Shown piece after piece: positions 45,250 through 53,950 of a stretch of DNA of 64,000 nucleotides (the first letter of the stretch is position 1; each line of letters begins with the position of its first letter). Origin of the DNA: Victivallales bacterium. Lineage in GTDB: Bacteria; Verrucomicrobiota; Lentisphaeria; Oligosphaerales; Oligosphaeraceae. A program made the translations under genes and the position numbers. The stretch is from positions 1 to 64,000 of the forward strand of contig JAFPYX010000033.1 in the NCBI GenBank assembly GCA_017417585.1, in the 5' to 3' direction. The notes beneath the pieces are model-generated. The model was not told where the DNA came from. It ran no database searches and saw only the letters and a program-made list of their open reading frames with translations.

Positions 45250-46062
45250 TCAGCCCTGCTGTGCGCCAGTCATCGAACGCCGAAACTCCAGAGGAGAAAC
45301 ATGGAAGTGCTTGCGAAACAGTCGGGTAAAATAAAACTGATTCGGAATGCCACAGGATTCGGCAATTGTCTTGACAGGACTGGCGGGAATCTCCAGCAAT
45401 AGCTGCGCGGCAGACTGAAGTCGCTGGAGTATCAAAAACTGCTGGGGTGGCAGTCCAGACACTGCCTTGAAAAGCCGCCGGAAATGTGTCGGCGTCACAT
45501 GGCACTGCCCGGCCTCTGCCGCAAAGTCCCACGGTCGTTCCGGTGCGGCAGCGATATTGCCAATCAAATGGTTCAGATAATCCTCCTGCCAGACTGGCGG
45601 TCGTCTGCCCTTCTGCTCCGACTCATGAAGCTGCAACAGCAGATCCTCGTAGAGCAATACCATCCGCGGCGTGGCGGGAACCACCCGGCGGCTCAAGGTA
45701 ACCAGTTCTCGCAGGGTCGCCAGAAAACGCTCCGGAGAACGAACCGGAATTAACGGCGGAGTGCGCTCCGACTGAAATAGCCCGCTCTCAATATAGCGCT
45801 GGAAGCGCGGACCGAGGCAGCAGATGTGGTTGTGGGAGCGCGTCTCGTCCTCCCGACATCCATATTCATAATAATGCCCAGGAGTGGTGAAAAACGCATA
45901 TGGTCCCTCGGCAGTGAACACAGAACCGTGGTCCACCTGGAGCGAAAAGCGCCCGGAGTGATTGTATTGCACACCATAGTAGATGGCAGTAGCACGGAAC
46001 ATCCCACGCGATTCAGGAGCCATTCCGCCGGCAACAAAATCCTGTCCATCAAAAAAGTTCAT
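45250..46062 (-). CDS. AraC-family transcriptional regulator
   Basis: 270 residues. The N-terminal cupin-type sensor domain (YNHSGRFSLQVDHGSVFTAE, YAFFTTPGHYYEYG) is followed by two AraC helix-turn-helix motifs: FAAEAGQCHVTPTHFRRLFK and VKTIAESCGIPNQFYFTRLF, with the family tail FHVSPLEFRRSM. It most likely senses a sugar or glycan fragment and controls the divergent ThuA-Gfo/Idh pair. ATG 46062 is preferred to TTG 46146 since family members start near the cupin. The 107-base divergent gap holds a 12-bp palindrome. Confidence 0.9.
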   Translation of the reverse strand: MNFFDGQDFVAGGMAPESRGMFRATAIYYGVQYNHSGRFSLQVDHGSVFTAEGPYAFFTTPGHYYEYGCREDETRSHNHICCLGPRFQRYIESGLFQSERTPPLIPVRSPERFLATLRELVTLSRRVVPATPRMVLLYEDLLLQLHESEQKGRRPPVWQEDYLNHLIGNIAAAPERPWDFAAEAGQCHVTPTHFRRLFKAVSGLPPQQFLILQRLQSAAQLLLEIPASPVKTIAESCGIPNQFYFTRLFRKHFHVSPLEFRRSMTGAQQG

Positions 46063-46113
46063 TTTGTGTAAAAACTGGTGCGATTTCGACAAAGAAAGAA
46101 GCCTAACAAGGTT

Positions 46114-46125
46114 TTTGTCGACAAA
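46114..46125. promoter_or_regulatory. 12-bp palindrome, candidate operator
   Basis: TTTGTCGACAAA is a perfect palindrome midway between the divergent AraC and ThuA genes. A related half site TTTCGACAAA lies at 46084-46093, and a TATATTATA stretch directly follows and could be the -10 region of the plus-strand genes. Confidence 0.5.
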
Positions 46126-46169
46126 TATATTATAGCATATTTCCAAATCGCTGTACGATACGGGAAACC

Positions 46170-46955
46170 ATGGATAAAAAAATCAAAGTCATCATCTGGA
46201 ACGAATTTGTGCACGAGCGCGAAAACAACGCGCTAGGTGACTACATCCGGACCATCTATCCCGATGGCATCCACCGCCACCTCGCTCGCGCCCTGGCTGC
46301 CGAGGACCTGCAAATCACCACTGTCACCCTCCAAGACGAGGCGCAGGGACTTCCGCCGGAAAGGCTGGACGATACCGATGTGCTGTTGTGGTGGGGACAT
46401 TGTGCCCATGACCAGGTGGAGGACACACTGGCGGAGCGCATCGCCCTGCGCGTCTTCCGCGGAATGGGCCTCATCGTCCTGCATTCCGGACACTTGTCAA
46501 AGCCTTTCCGGCGCCTGATGGGAACGCCGTGCCGCCTGCGCTGGCGCGAAGTCGGCGAAAAGGAGCGCGTCTGGGGCTGCGCCACAGGTCATCCGATTGT
46601 GCAGGGTGTGCCGGAGAGCTTCGTACTGCCACACTCCGAGATGTACGGCGAACCTTTCGACCTTCCGGGCGACGGACAGGTCATCACCATGTCGTGGTAC
46701 GAGGGCGGCAATGTCTTCCGCAGCGGCATGGCCTTTCAACGGGGTTCAGGCCGCATCTTCTACTTTTCGCCAGGGCATGAAACCTACCCCATCTACCACG
46801 ACCCAAATGTACTGACGATCTTGGGCAACGCCATCCGCTGGGCCACGCCAACAGTCATCGTTCCGGAACGCCTCACTCCATCTCCCGTCTCCGTCGAACC
46901 CATTCATACTGCCAACCCGCTGGCAAGTCTGGACACCAGCGCGCTTCATCAATAG
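46170..46955 (+). CDS. ThuA-domain protein
   Basis: 261 residues of the ThuA (trehalose-utilisation-type, class I glutamine amidotransferase-like) fold: KVIIWNEFVHERENN at the start, DTDVLLWWGHCAHDQVED, GLIVLHSGHLSKPFRRLMG and FYFSPGHETYPIYHDPNV. Related proteins in PVC genomes are paired with Gfo/Idh oxidoreductases for uncommon sugar metabolism. The next gene begins 20 bases downstream and is of exactly that kind. Expression is probably controlled by the divergent AraC regulator. Confidence 0.87.
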   Translation: MDKKIKVIIWNEFVHERENNALGDYIRTIYPDGIHRHLARALAAEDLQITTVTLQDEAQGLPPERLDDTDVLLWWGHCAHDQVEDTLAERIALRVFRGMGLIVLHSGHLSKPFRRLMGTPCRLRWREVGEKERVWGCATGHPIVQGVPESFVLPHSEMYGEPFDLPGDGQVITMSWYEGGNVFRSGMAFQRGSGRIFYFSPGHETYPIYHDPNVLTILGNAIRWATPTVIVPERLTPSPVSVEPIHTANPLASLDTSALHQ

Positions 46956-46975
46956 ACAACCTTCTGAATCTCCAA

Positions 46976-48058
46976 ATGTCACAACGAATCATCAAAGTCG
47001 GCATCTGCGGTCTAGGCCGCATCGGTCGCCTCGGACACATCCCCGAGCTGGGCGCGCTCCCCACGCAATACCAAATCGTCGCCGTGGCAGACACCACGCC
47101 AGAACGCCTTCTCGACCTACCGGAACCCGCGCGAAATGCCCGAACCTACGCCAGTCTGGAGGAAATGCTTCAAGACAGCGAAGTGGAGATGGTGACTATC
47201 GCAACCCGTCATCCCGACCATGTGCCAATGGCAATTAAGATCCTTGAGGCAAACAAAATCGCGGTAGTCGAGAAACCCGTGGCAACCAGCGTCGCCGAGA
47301 TGGAATTGCTTCGTCAAGCCGCCGAAGGACATCCGCATCAACTTTTCTTCCGTCACAATCGGCGCTTCGAACCCGCTTTCCATAAAATTCGACAGCTTCT
47401 CCAAACTGGGCTGATTGGTCAAGTGCATTACATCAAGCTCCACCGCAGTGTCGGCTTCTGCCGACGCAACGACTGGATGACCATGCCCGAGTTCTATGGC
47501 GGACTGCTCACCAACTGGGGGCCGCACCTCATCGACCAGGCCCTCCAACTGCTCGACTCGCCGGTCAAAAACGTCTGGGCGGATGTCCGGCGAGTGGTCA
47601 GTATCGGCGCGGGCGACGACCTCTTCAAGATTCTCCTCACCGCCGAAAACGGCCGACTTGCAGACATCGAAGTCTCAGGCTGCAACGCCCTCCCTGGACG
47701 CGAGGTAGAAATCATTGGTAACCGCGGAACTCTTGTTTCTGAAAACTGCAACGACGGGAAAATTCGCGTGCGCCACCTGGAACCCGACTGCGCTACCAAA
47801 GAACTTCAGCCACATCCCGAAAATCCCCCACTTGCCTACGGAAATTTCGACGAAAAGCTCGCTTTCGTGGACGCCTCCTACGAGTGCCCCAAGGACCTCC
47901 CTAGCATCTGGTCCACCTACTACGATGAAATCGTAAACGGCGTCCCCTGCCCCATTCGCTTTGACCAGGCCGCCGAAGTCGTCCGCATCACTCAAGAGGT
48001 CTTCCGCGTCAGCGAATTTCAGCCACTGTTCCAGCATTTGCCTTCAAAAACTTCGTAA
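46976..48058 (+). CDS. Gfo/Idh/MocA family oxidoreductase, partner of ThuA protein
   Basis: 360 residues. Rossmann start [35 protein letters not shown] with the E-K-P motif (near 95), and [19 protein letters not shown] (near 180) with the conserved His. The C-terminal substrate domain is complete. It follows the ThuA gene by 20 bases; the two likely act in sequence on an oxidised sugar. Less than 40 percent of its sequence appears shared with the Gfo/Idh protein at 6305-7444, judged by eye. Confidence 0.88.
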   Translation: MSQRIIKVGICGLGRIGRLGHIPELGALPTQYQIVAVADTTPERLLDLPEPARNARTYASLEEMLQDSEVEMVTIATRHPDHVPMAIKILEANKIAVVEKPVATSVAEMELLRQAAEGHPHQLFFRHNRRFEPAFHKIRQLLQTGLIGQVHYIKLHRSVGFCRRNDWMTMPEFYGGLLTNWGPHLIDQALQLLDSPVKNVWADVRRVVSIGAGDDLFKILLTAENGRLADIEVSGCNALPGREVEIIGNRGTLVSENCNDGKIRVRHLEPDCATKELQPHPENPPLAYGNFDEKLAFVDASYECPKDLPSIWSTYYDEIVNGVPCPIRFDQAAEVVRITQEVFRVSEFQPLFQHLPSKTS

Positions 48059-48147
48059 AAAAGGCCTTTTCGCTCCAAAAACTTGAAAGCCCGACAAATT
48101 GTACCTATAATTATAAATGTCGCTTATCTCTTTCTTTTCCACCCCCC

Positions 48148-49035
48148 ATGAATCATAAAAAAATGAAAAAGACCTTCACTTTAATTGAATTGTTGGTTGT
48201 CATCGCCATCATTGCCATTCTGGCGTCGATGCTCCTGCCGGCACTCTCCAAGGCCCGTGAGAAGGCCCGCGCCATCTCCTGCGTGAACAACCTCAAGCAA
48301 CTGGTTCTCATGAATAAAATCTATGCGGACGAGTACGACGACTACTCCATGACCGCATACATGAACTCCTACGCGACCTGGCCGACCTACTGGACCTATA
48401 GCGGTTCCACCACCTTCATGGGTTTCCTCTATGCCGACTACAACGTGGGCGGAAAGGTGATGGACTGCCCCAGCAGCCGTAATCAGAACTGGGGCGCATA
48501 CATGAACCAGCGCGGATTGCTGGCCAACGGTCACAAGAACCTCGAATGGGTCAACACCACCAACCGTAACCTTCAGTCCTATGGTCTCAACTTCTCCACT
48601 TTCGGCTATGTCTCGTATGGCATCAGCGCGACCGCACCGGATGGCAGCACGGTCAGTGACGGGCGTGGTCCCGTAAAACTCTCAACGCTGGGAGAATTCG
48701 GCACCGCCGGAACCGCAATCTGGATTGCGGACGCGGCCTCTACGCAGGCTGTCGGCGGCGACACCAACCAGATTAAAGACGGTGGCTATCTGATTGAACC
48801 CTACCAGGTCTATCCTGATGTCCCCGACAGTGCCAATTACTGGGGATACTACCCCACTTACGCCGTTCACGCCGGAAAAGTCAATGCGGCCATCATCGAC
48901 GGCCATGTCGTAAGCCTCTCCGCCAGGCAGGCCACTAATCGTGGCAATCCACCCGAAGTCTACCGCCCGCTGTGGAGCCCCCGCTACAAGAAGGGCGGCA
49001 CGGATGCCATCGGCACTGTGCCGGAACTTTTCTAG
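48148..49035 (+). CDS. Prepilin-type major subunit with H-x9-DG C-terminal motif
   Basis: 295 residues. The N-terminus [20 protein letters not shown] has the type IV prepilin cleavage/methylation signal (Phe-Thr-Leu-Ile-Glu), then [35 protein letters not shown] near residue 255 is the H-x9-DG motif that defines the large PVC group of prepilin-like exported proteins. These are often highly expressed and present in many copies. Translation may start at ATG 48148 or ATG 48163. A strong terminator at 49058-49097 ends the transcript. Role in a type II secretion-like apparatus or surface layer is inferred. Confidence 0.92.
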   Translation: MNHKKMKKTFTLIELLVVIAIIAILASMLLPALSKAREKARAISCVNNLKQLVLMNKIYADEYDDYSMTAYMNSYATWPTYWTYSGSTTFMGFLYADYNVGGKVMDCPSSRNQNWGAYMNQRGLLANGHKNLEWVNTTNRNLQSYGLNFSTFGYVSYGISATAPDGSTVSDGRGPVKLSTLGEFGTAGTAIWIADAASTQAVGGDTNQIKDGGYLIEPYQVYPDVPDSANYWGYYPTYAVHAGKVNAAIIDGHVVSLSARQATNRGNPPEVYRPLWSPRYKKGGTDAIGTVPELF

Positions 49036-49057
49036 TTGCTAAAATCCATCAGCTACG

Positions 49058-49097
49058 AAAGCCCACACGGAGTTTCCACTGCGCGTGGGCTTTTTTT
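49058..49097 (+). terminator. Intrinsic terminator of the prepilin gene
   Basis: AAAGCCCAC (49058-49066) pairs with GTGGGCTTT (49085-49093), followed by an uninterrupted T run through 49097. It lies 23 bases after the stop codon. Confidence 0.88.
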
Positions 49098-49157
49098 GTT
49101 GGCAATTCTATGCCATAAGTCTCTGGCCGCTGTAAACCAATCCCATTAAAAAGTAAA

Positions 49158-51587
49158 ATGAATTATAATATATTTATTATAAGTAAATTATTAATATTAT
49201 TAATTCTTTTCTTCCCAACCCTCCTTCTTTCGGAAATCATCTTAGCCGACAAAGGCCTTACTGACTACCGCATTGTCTATTCCAGTTCCGTGTCTCAAGG
49301 CCGCATAAGTGCAACGGAACTATCGGAGTATCTCTGCCGCATCACCGGCGCCGCCTTCCCTGTGGAGGAATCCGCATCCAACCAGCCATCGGCAGACGGC
49401 AAGTGCATCTTCATCGGGTGGCCGGCACCCGGCGATGAGATTCCGCCGGCATCCGGCGAACGCCGAATCAAGTCCTGCGAAGGCAGTATCTACCTCTATG
49501 GAAACGGAATCGATGGTGATACCTTCGCGGTCTATGATTTCCTTGAATACTTCCTCGACTGCCACTTCTACACCGCCCGGGGCATCGAGCGTATCCCGCA
49601 GAATTCCAGCCCAAACTGGACGACTCTGGACAAGTCCGTCATCCCGTCCTTTCACGCACCGCATCTCTACTCCGGCACCTGGGCACTGGCGCCTGAGCCG
49701 CTTGAGCGCTTTTCGCGGAAAGCGCGGACTTTCATCCTGCATTCAGGCGTGACCGAAATCGGCCCGAGTTACTACCACGTGCCCGGCAAGCTCATCCCGC
49801 CTGGCGAGAAATATCAGGAGCAAGTGAGCGTCTGGACTCCCTACCGCATCTCGGCGGGCGAGAGTTATTTTGAGGACCATCCTGAGTATTTTGCAATGAA
49901 TCCACAGGGCAAGCGCGTTCCGAATCGCCAACTATGCTATTCCCACCCGGAACTGCGCAAATTGTTCACCGCCAAGCTGGAACAAATTGTTCAAGAAGAA
50001 TACCATGGCGGCCCGGCCTTCCAGTGGTGCGACCTCAATGACAACAATGGCTTCGAGGGCAAGACCATCTGCTGTTGCCCGGAATGCATGAAACTGGTCA
50101 AGAAGTACCGCTCGCCCGCCGGTCCCTACTGGGACTATCTGCTGGAGGTCAGTCGCCATTACCAGGAGAAGTATCCTTCAATCACTCTCATCACCACCGC
50201 ATATCTCGCCACCGAGAAGCCTCCCGAGGGCATCGCCGAAATGCCACAGAATGTCCTGGTGAAGTTCTGCCCTCTGAACAAGAATTTCATGAAGCCCTAT
50301 GACCATCCTTCCAATCAGCGGATTGTGGAACGGCTTCAGCAATGGAACGCCATCCATGCCCAGCTCAGCGTGCAACTCTATCCGTCTGTCTATCCACGTT
50401 TCACCAGCATCCTCCCTTTGAACGCCAACCTGCGACAACTCGCCCAGAACCTGCGTGTCTGCCACCAGCATGGCGTGAAATATATCGAGGCCGAGCAAGG
50501 CTATCCCTGGCATAATGTCAATGCTTTCAATGAAATCCGCCAGTATATGCTCTGCAAGTTGTTCAACGACATTACATTGGATGAAAACGAACTGATCAAG
50601 GACGCAATGCGTGAACTTTATGGTTCCGCCGCCCCGATGATGATTCGCTACTGGCAGGAGCTGGAGGAACTAGAGGCAAAAGAATCCGGCGGACTGACCT
50701 GGAATGGTTGCCCCTTTGGCATCTTCACCTACCTCACTCCTGAAAACCTCCTCCGCTGGAACCACGACTTCGACGAAATGGAACGCCTGGTCGCTGACGA
50801 CTCTCCGCGCCTGAACGCCGTCCGCGATGCACGGGTGAACCTGGACGAGACTCTCCTCAGCGTCCACGAACGCCTCCCCGCCCTCCCTGAGTTCGCCCCG
50901 GCTCTCCTCGCGGAACGTGTCCGACGCGAAGTCTCCCGCGCCTTCGACGAGCGTCCCCGCAAGCCCGAGGTCAAAAACTGGGAGAGTTTTCGCAAATATG
51001 TACTTGACCAGCGATTTGCCAATGGCATCGACTACTTTTTGGCCCTTGCGCAAACACCCCGCCCGCTGACGGGCACCCTTGCACAACTGCCCCTGGAAGC
51101 AATCCATCGCATCTTGCCCATCCGCCTGATTGGCAGCGAAAACAGCCATATCCACCACCTCCAGCCGGATAAGGACGCACCCTTTGGCGTCGCGTTGAAG
51201 TCCAATCGCAAGAATCTGGAGAAACTGCGTGTGATCGTCGCCTGCTTCGCCGAACCCTCCGGAGACAAATTCTACGCACGCCTCCACGACACCCGTGAAA
51301 TCCCCCGCGCCGAACTGGAGGCACACACCGGACAGTATCGTACCTATTATATAGGCAGTACGCGCCTGTGGCCACAATGCTATCTCTCCACCCATTTCCT
51401 TGACCTCGGCGGGATGTTCCCCATCGGCCAATTCTTCCGGCCGGACGCTCCCCTGGTCGAATACGACCTGCATCTCGCGGTTAAACTCGATGCAGAAGGT
51501 GAACTCTGGATCGGCGAACTCATCCTCGCCCCACGCCACGACGCGCCACGCCCGCAGAATATCACCCCTGCTTCTCCGGCCGGCTGA
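49158..51587 (+). CDS. Secreted DUF4838 family protein (putative glycosidase)
   Basis: 809 residues. A hydrophobic signal (LLILLILFFPTLLLS) is followed by an N-terminal GH20b-like domain (about 30-135, FAVYDFLEYFLDCHFYTARG). The DUF4838 barrel lies at about 150-500: YYHVPGKLIPP, HPEYFAMNPQGKRVPNRQLC, LNDNNGFEGKTICCCPECMKL with its Cys cluster, and QLSVQLYPSVYP. The C-terminal part is beta-rich. The family is common in Bacteroidota and PVC glycan-use loci and has GH-like architecture, but its chemistry is not established from sequence. The first 60 bases are AT-rich compared with the rest of the gene. Confidence 0.82.
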   Translation: MNYNIFIISKLLILLILFFPTLLLSEIILADKGLTDYRIVYSSSVSQGRISATELSEYLCRITGAAFPVEESASNQPSADGKCIFIGWPAPGDEIPPASGERRIKSCEGSIYLYGNGIDGDTFAVYDFLEYFLDCHFYTARGIERIPQNSSPNWTTLDKSVIPSFHAPHLYSGTWALAPEPLERFSRKARTFILHSGVTEIGPSYYHVPGKLIPPGEKYQEQVSVWTPYRISAGESYFEDHPEYFAMNPQGKRVPNRQLCYSHPELRKLFTAKLEQIVQEEYHGGPAFQWCDLNDNNGFEGKTICCCPECMKLVKKYRSPAGPYWDYLLEVSRHYQEKYPSITLITTAYLATEKPPEGIAEMPQNVLVKFCPLNKNFMKPYDHPSNQRIVERLQQWNAIHAQLSVQLYPSVYPRFTSILPLNANLRQLAQNLRVCHQHGVKYIEAEQGYPWHNVNAFNEIRQYMLCKLFNDITLDENELIKDAMRELYGSAAPMMIRYWQELEELEAKESGGLTWNGCPFGIFTYLTPENLLRWNHDFDEMERLVADDSPRLNAVRDARVNLDETLLSVHERLPALPEFAPALLAERVRREVSRAFDERPRKPEVKNWESFRKYVLDQRFANGIDYFLALAQTPRPLTGTLAQLPLEAIHRILPIRLIGSENSHIHHLQPDKDAPFGVALKSNRKNLEKLRVIVACFAEPSGDKFYARLHDTREIPRAELEAHTGQYRTYYIGSTRLWPQCYLSTHFLDLGGMFPIGQFFRPDAPLVEYDLHLAVKLDAEGELWIGELILAPRHDAPRPQNITPASPAG

Positions 51588-51736
51588 AGTGACCGGCTTC
51601 TCCTGCCCACGTGGGGCAATCAATTCATTTGCACGATTATATTATGAAGCATGCCCTATTTCACGGCCATTGTTCTGTGGCAATAAGAACGAAACGCCGG
51701 ACCCGCTTTTTCAAGTTCCCTAACGCTTTTCCTGCC

Positions 51737-52600
51737 ATGCGCATCCATATGGCTCTTTTCTTCGTGGTGGCACTCGCCGCCACTGCCCTCGCCCAGTCCG
51801 CCGCAACCCGCGCCAAGTTCTACGGGCAGGAACCACCGCCGGAAGCCGAACAGCCACGCATTCCCGATTTGCCGCCGTTTTCCCCCGATTTCAGCATCGA
51901 TTTGGGATGGCACAGCCGAAATATGCGGGAAGGTTGGACACGATGTGACGGCCCCGTCGGAACCCTCCAGGCCGAGTTCTCCGAAAGTGGCGCATATCTA
52001 GGTTTCTGGGGTGCATATGACTTCACTGACCGCGTGAACCGCAAGTGGCATTTCCAAGATACCCGCCTTTACGCCGGATTCGCGATGGATTTCATCAACA
52101 CGGGCACCTTCGGCCCAGTCACCATCGACCTCTCCTGGACATACAATCATTTCCTTGACCATACGACCGATGACAATGGCGAACTCGGTCTCACTCTCGC
52201 ACTAAATCAACTCATTCACAAGGGACGCTGGCTCGGGGCCGTGTCGCTCGGCCTGAATCACAACTACGACGACGAGGAAAGCTGGCTCGACCTCGCCGGA
52301 CGCATTACCTGCCTGCTGGACGAAAATGGCCGCAAGAGCATCGTCACCACCCTCCACCTCTACTGGGGAGACACCGCCAAACTCCAGGCACTCACCGACC
52401 GATGCGTAAACGGCAATGCCTTCTACGCGGCGGTCCTCCAGACCGAGTTTGAATGGCACCTCACCGATCATCTCACTCTCTCGCCATATCTCGCACTCTC
52501 CAGCGCACCAGATCGACGAGCCAGACATGCCGCCAAGGATTCCCCGATGGACTCATCCGCACTCCTCTGGGCAGGTTTCCGGTTCGGATGGCAGTTCTAA
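51737..52600 (+). CDS. Outer-membrane beta-barrel protein
   Basis: 287 residues. A signal peptide (MALFFVVALAATALAQ) is followed by alternating amphipathic strands (SIDLGWHSRNM, LYAGFAMDFIN, VTIDLSWTYNHFLDH, LGAVSLGLNHNYDD) and a C-terminal strand WAGFRFGWQF ending in Phe, the outer-membrane insertion signal. ATG 51737 is chosen because the signal peptide starts there. It lies 149 bases after the DUF4838 gene and may supply uptake or surface display for that locus. The stop codon sits within a degenerate nonamer tract. Confidence 0.75.
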   Translation: MRIHMALFFVVALAATALAQSAATRAKFYGQEPPPEAEQPRIPDLPPFSPDFSIDLGWHSRNMREGWTRCDGPVGTLQAEFSESGAYLGFWGAYDFTDRVNRKWHFQDTRLYAGFAMDFINTGTFGPVTIDLSWTYNHFLDHTTDDNGELGLTLALNQLIHKGRWLGAVSLGLNHNYDDEESWLDLAGRITCLLDENGRKSIVTTLHLYWGDTAKLQALTDRCVNGNAFYAAVLQTEFEWHLTDHLTLSPYLALSSAPDRRARHAAKDSPMDSSALLWAGFRFGWQF

Positions 52601-52623
52601 AGGTTCTAGCGTTTTTAGAATCA
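52597..52623. repeat. Degenerate nonamer tract at a stop codon
   Basis: CTAAAGGTT, CTAGCGTTT, TTAGAATCA. It overlaps the stop of the beta-barrel gene (52598-52600) and resembles the CTAG nonamers at 3307-3387 and 54584-54619. Confidence 0.45.
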
Positions 52624-52660
52624 TTCCAAAGTTTCAAACTTTAACCACAGAATACGGATT

Positions 52661-53950
52661 ATGGCAGAATATCCTTATTGGCGCCGAAATCTGTGGGTAC
52701 TTTGGCTCGCGCAATTCGTCTCCGTCTGTGGTTTCTCGCTCTCCATCCCCTTTGCGCCATATTTCCTGCGGGAACTGGCGCCTTACGCCACAGATGCGCA
52801 AATCCGCTTCTACGCCGCACTCTCCGCCTTTATCTCGCAACTCGGCTTCGCCGTCTTCTCGCCCATCTGGGGATGGCTGGCCGATCGATACGGCCGCAAG
52901 AAGATGGCGCTTCGCGCGGCCTTCTGTGGCACGCTGGTGCTCGCACTGATGGGGCTGGCGCAAAACGCTTTGCAATTCATCCTGCTCAGGGCACTTCAGG
53001 GCATCCTGACGGGTACCATCGCGGCCTCCATGACCCTCATCGCCTGTACCACCCCGCAGGAAAAGCAGGGCTACGCCCTCGGCATCTACTCCAGTTCACT
53101 CTTCTCCGGCGACATGACCGGACTCTTCCTGGGCGGCGTCATGGCCGTCAATTTCGGCTTCCGCAACTCCTTCCACATCTCCGCCTTTCTCGTCTTTGGG
53201 ACTGCGTTGCTTATCCTCTTCGGCGCTCGTGAAGATTTCCATCGCGAAGCACCCACACCCACGGAAAAATCCACCGATGGCCTTTGGCGCACCGCATTGC
53301 TACCTGCACTTCCTGCGCTGTTTATCTACAGTTTCTCCTGTTTGGCTTACTGTCTGGATGAATCGCAGGTCGCGCTCTACGTCGAGCAGCTCAACGGTGG
53401 TGCAGCCCAACCCGGACGCGAACTGCTAACCAGCCTCACCCTGGGTGCCGGATCGCTAGGTGCCATGAGCGCAGGACTCATTCTTTCGCATTTCATCGAC
53501 CGAAACCCCTCGCGCATCGCACTCCTGAGCGCCTCCTTTGCGGGGCTGGCGATGCTCACGATGGCGCTGCTGCCGCGATGGCTCCCCGCCACGCCACGCG
53601 TGCCCGTCCTCGGTCACACCGTCACCTGGGGCGCACTCTGTCTGATTCCACTGCGCCTCCTGACCGTCTTCTTCGCCGGCGGGGTGGACACCATCTGCAA
53701 TACCTGGATCTCCAAAGTCACCCTCCCCGCCCACCGTGGCATCATGTTCGGCATCAGCCGTACCTTCCGGGCAGTCGGAACCTGTAGCGGGCACATGACC
53801 GCCGGGGCGGTCGCCCCCACCCTGGGCATCACCACCCTCTACTATATCGGCCCCTTCTACTTCTTCCTGCTCGCCGCAATGGTATTCTTCCTTGGCAAAG
53901 GCATCTGCCGCCGCATCGAGGAGGTCAACCGCCTGACCAACCAGCCATGA
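52661..53950 (+). CDS. Major facilitator superfamily transporter
   Basis: 429 residues, 12 predicted transmembrane helices. [20 protein letters not shown] (near 70) is the MFS loop 2-3 motif G-x-L-aD-r-x-G-r-k-x-x, and [20 protein letters not shown] matches the helix-4 signature. Family members export drugs or import sugars by proton coupling; the direction is not readable. It overlaps the following TMTC-like gene by ATGA, so both are translated together, and it lies downstream of the DUF4838/barrel genes. Confidence 0.88.
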   Translation: MAEYPYWRRNLWVLWLAQFVSVCGFSLSIPFAPYFLRELAPYATDAQIRFYAALSAFISQLGFAVFSPIWGWLADRYGRKKMALRAAFCGTLVLALMGLAQNALQFILLRALQGILTGTIAASMTLIACTTPQEKQGYALGIYSSSLFSGDMTGLFLGGVMAVNFGFRNSFHISAFLVFGTALLILFGAREDFHREAPTPTEKSTDGLWRTALLPALPALFIYSFSCLAYCLDESQVALYVEQLNGGAAQPGRELLTSLTLGAGSLGAMSAGLILSHFIDRNPSRIALLSASFAGLAMLTMALLPRWLPATPRVPVLGHTVTWGALCLIPLRLLTVFFAGGVDTICNTWISKVTLPAHRGIMFGISRTFRAVGTCSGHMTAGAVAPTLGITTLYYIGPFYFFLLAAMVFFLGKGICRRIEEVNRLTNQP

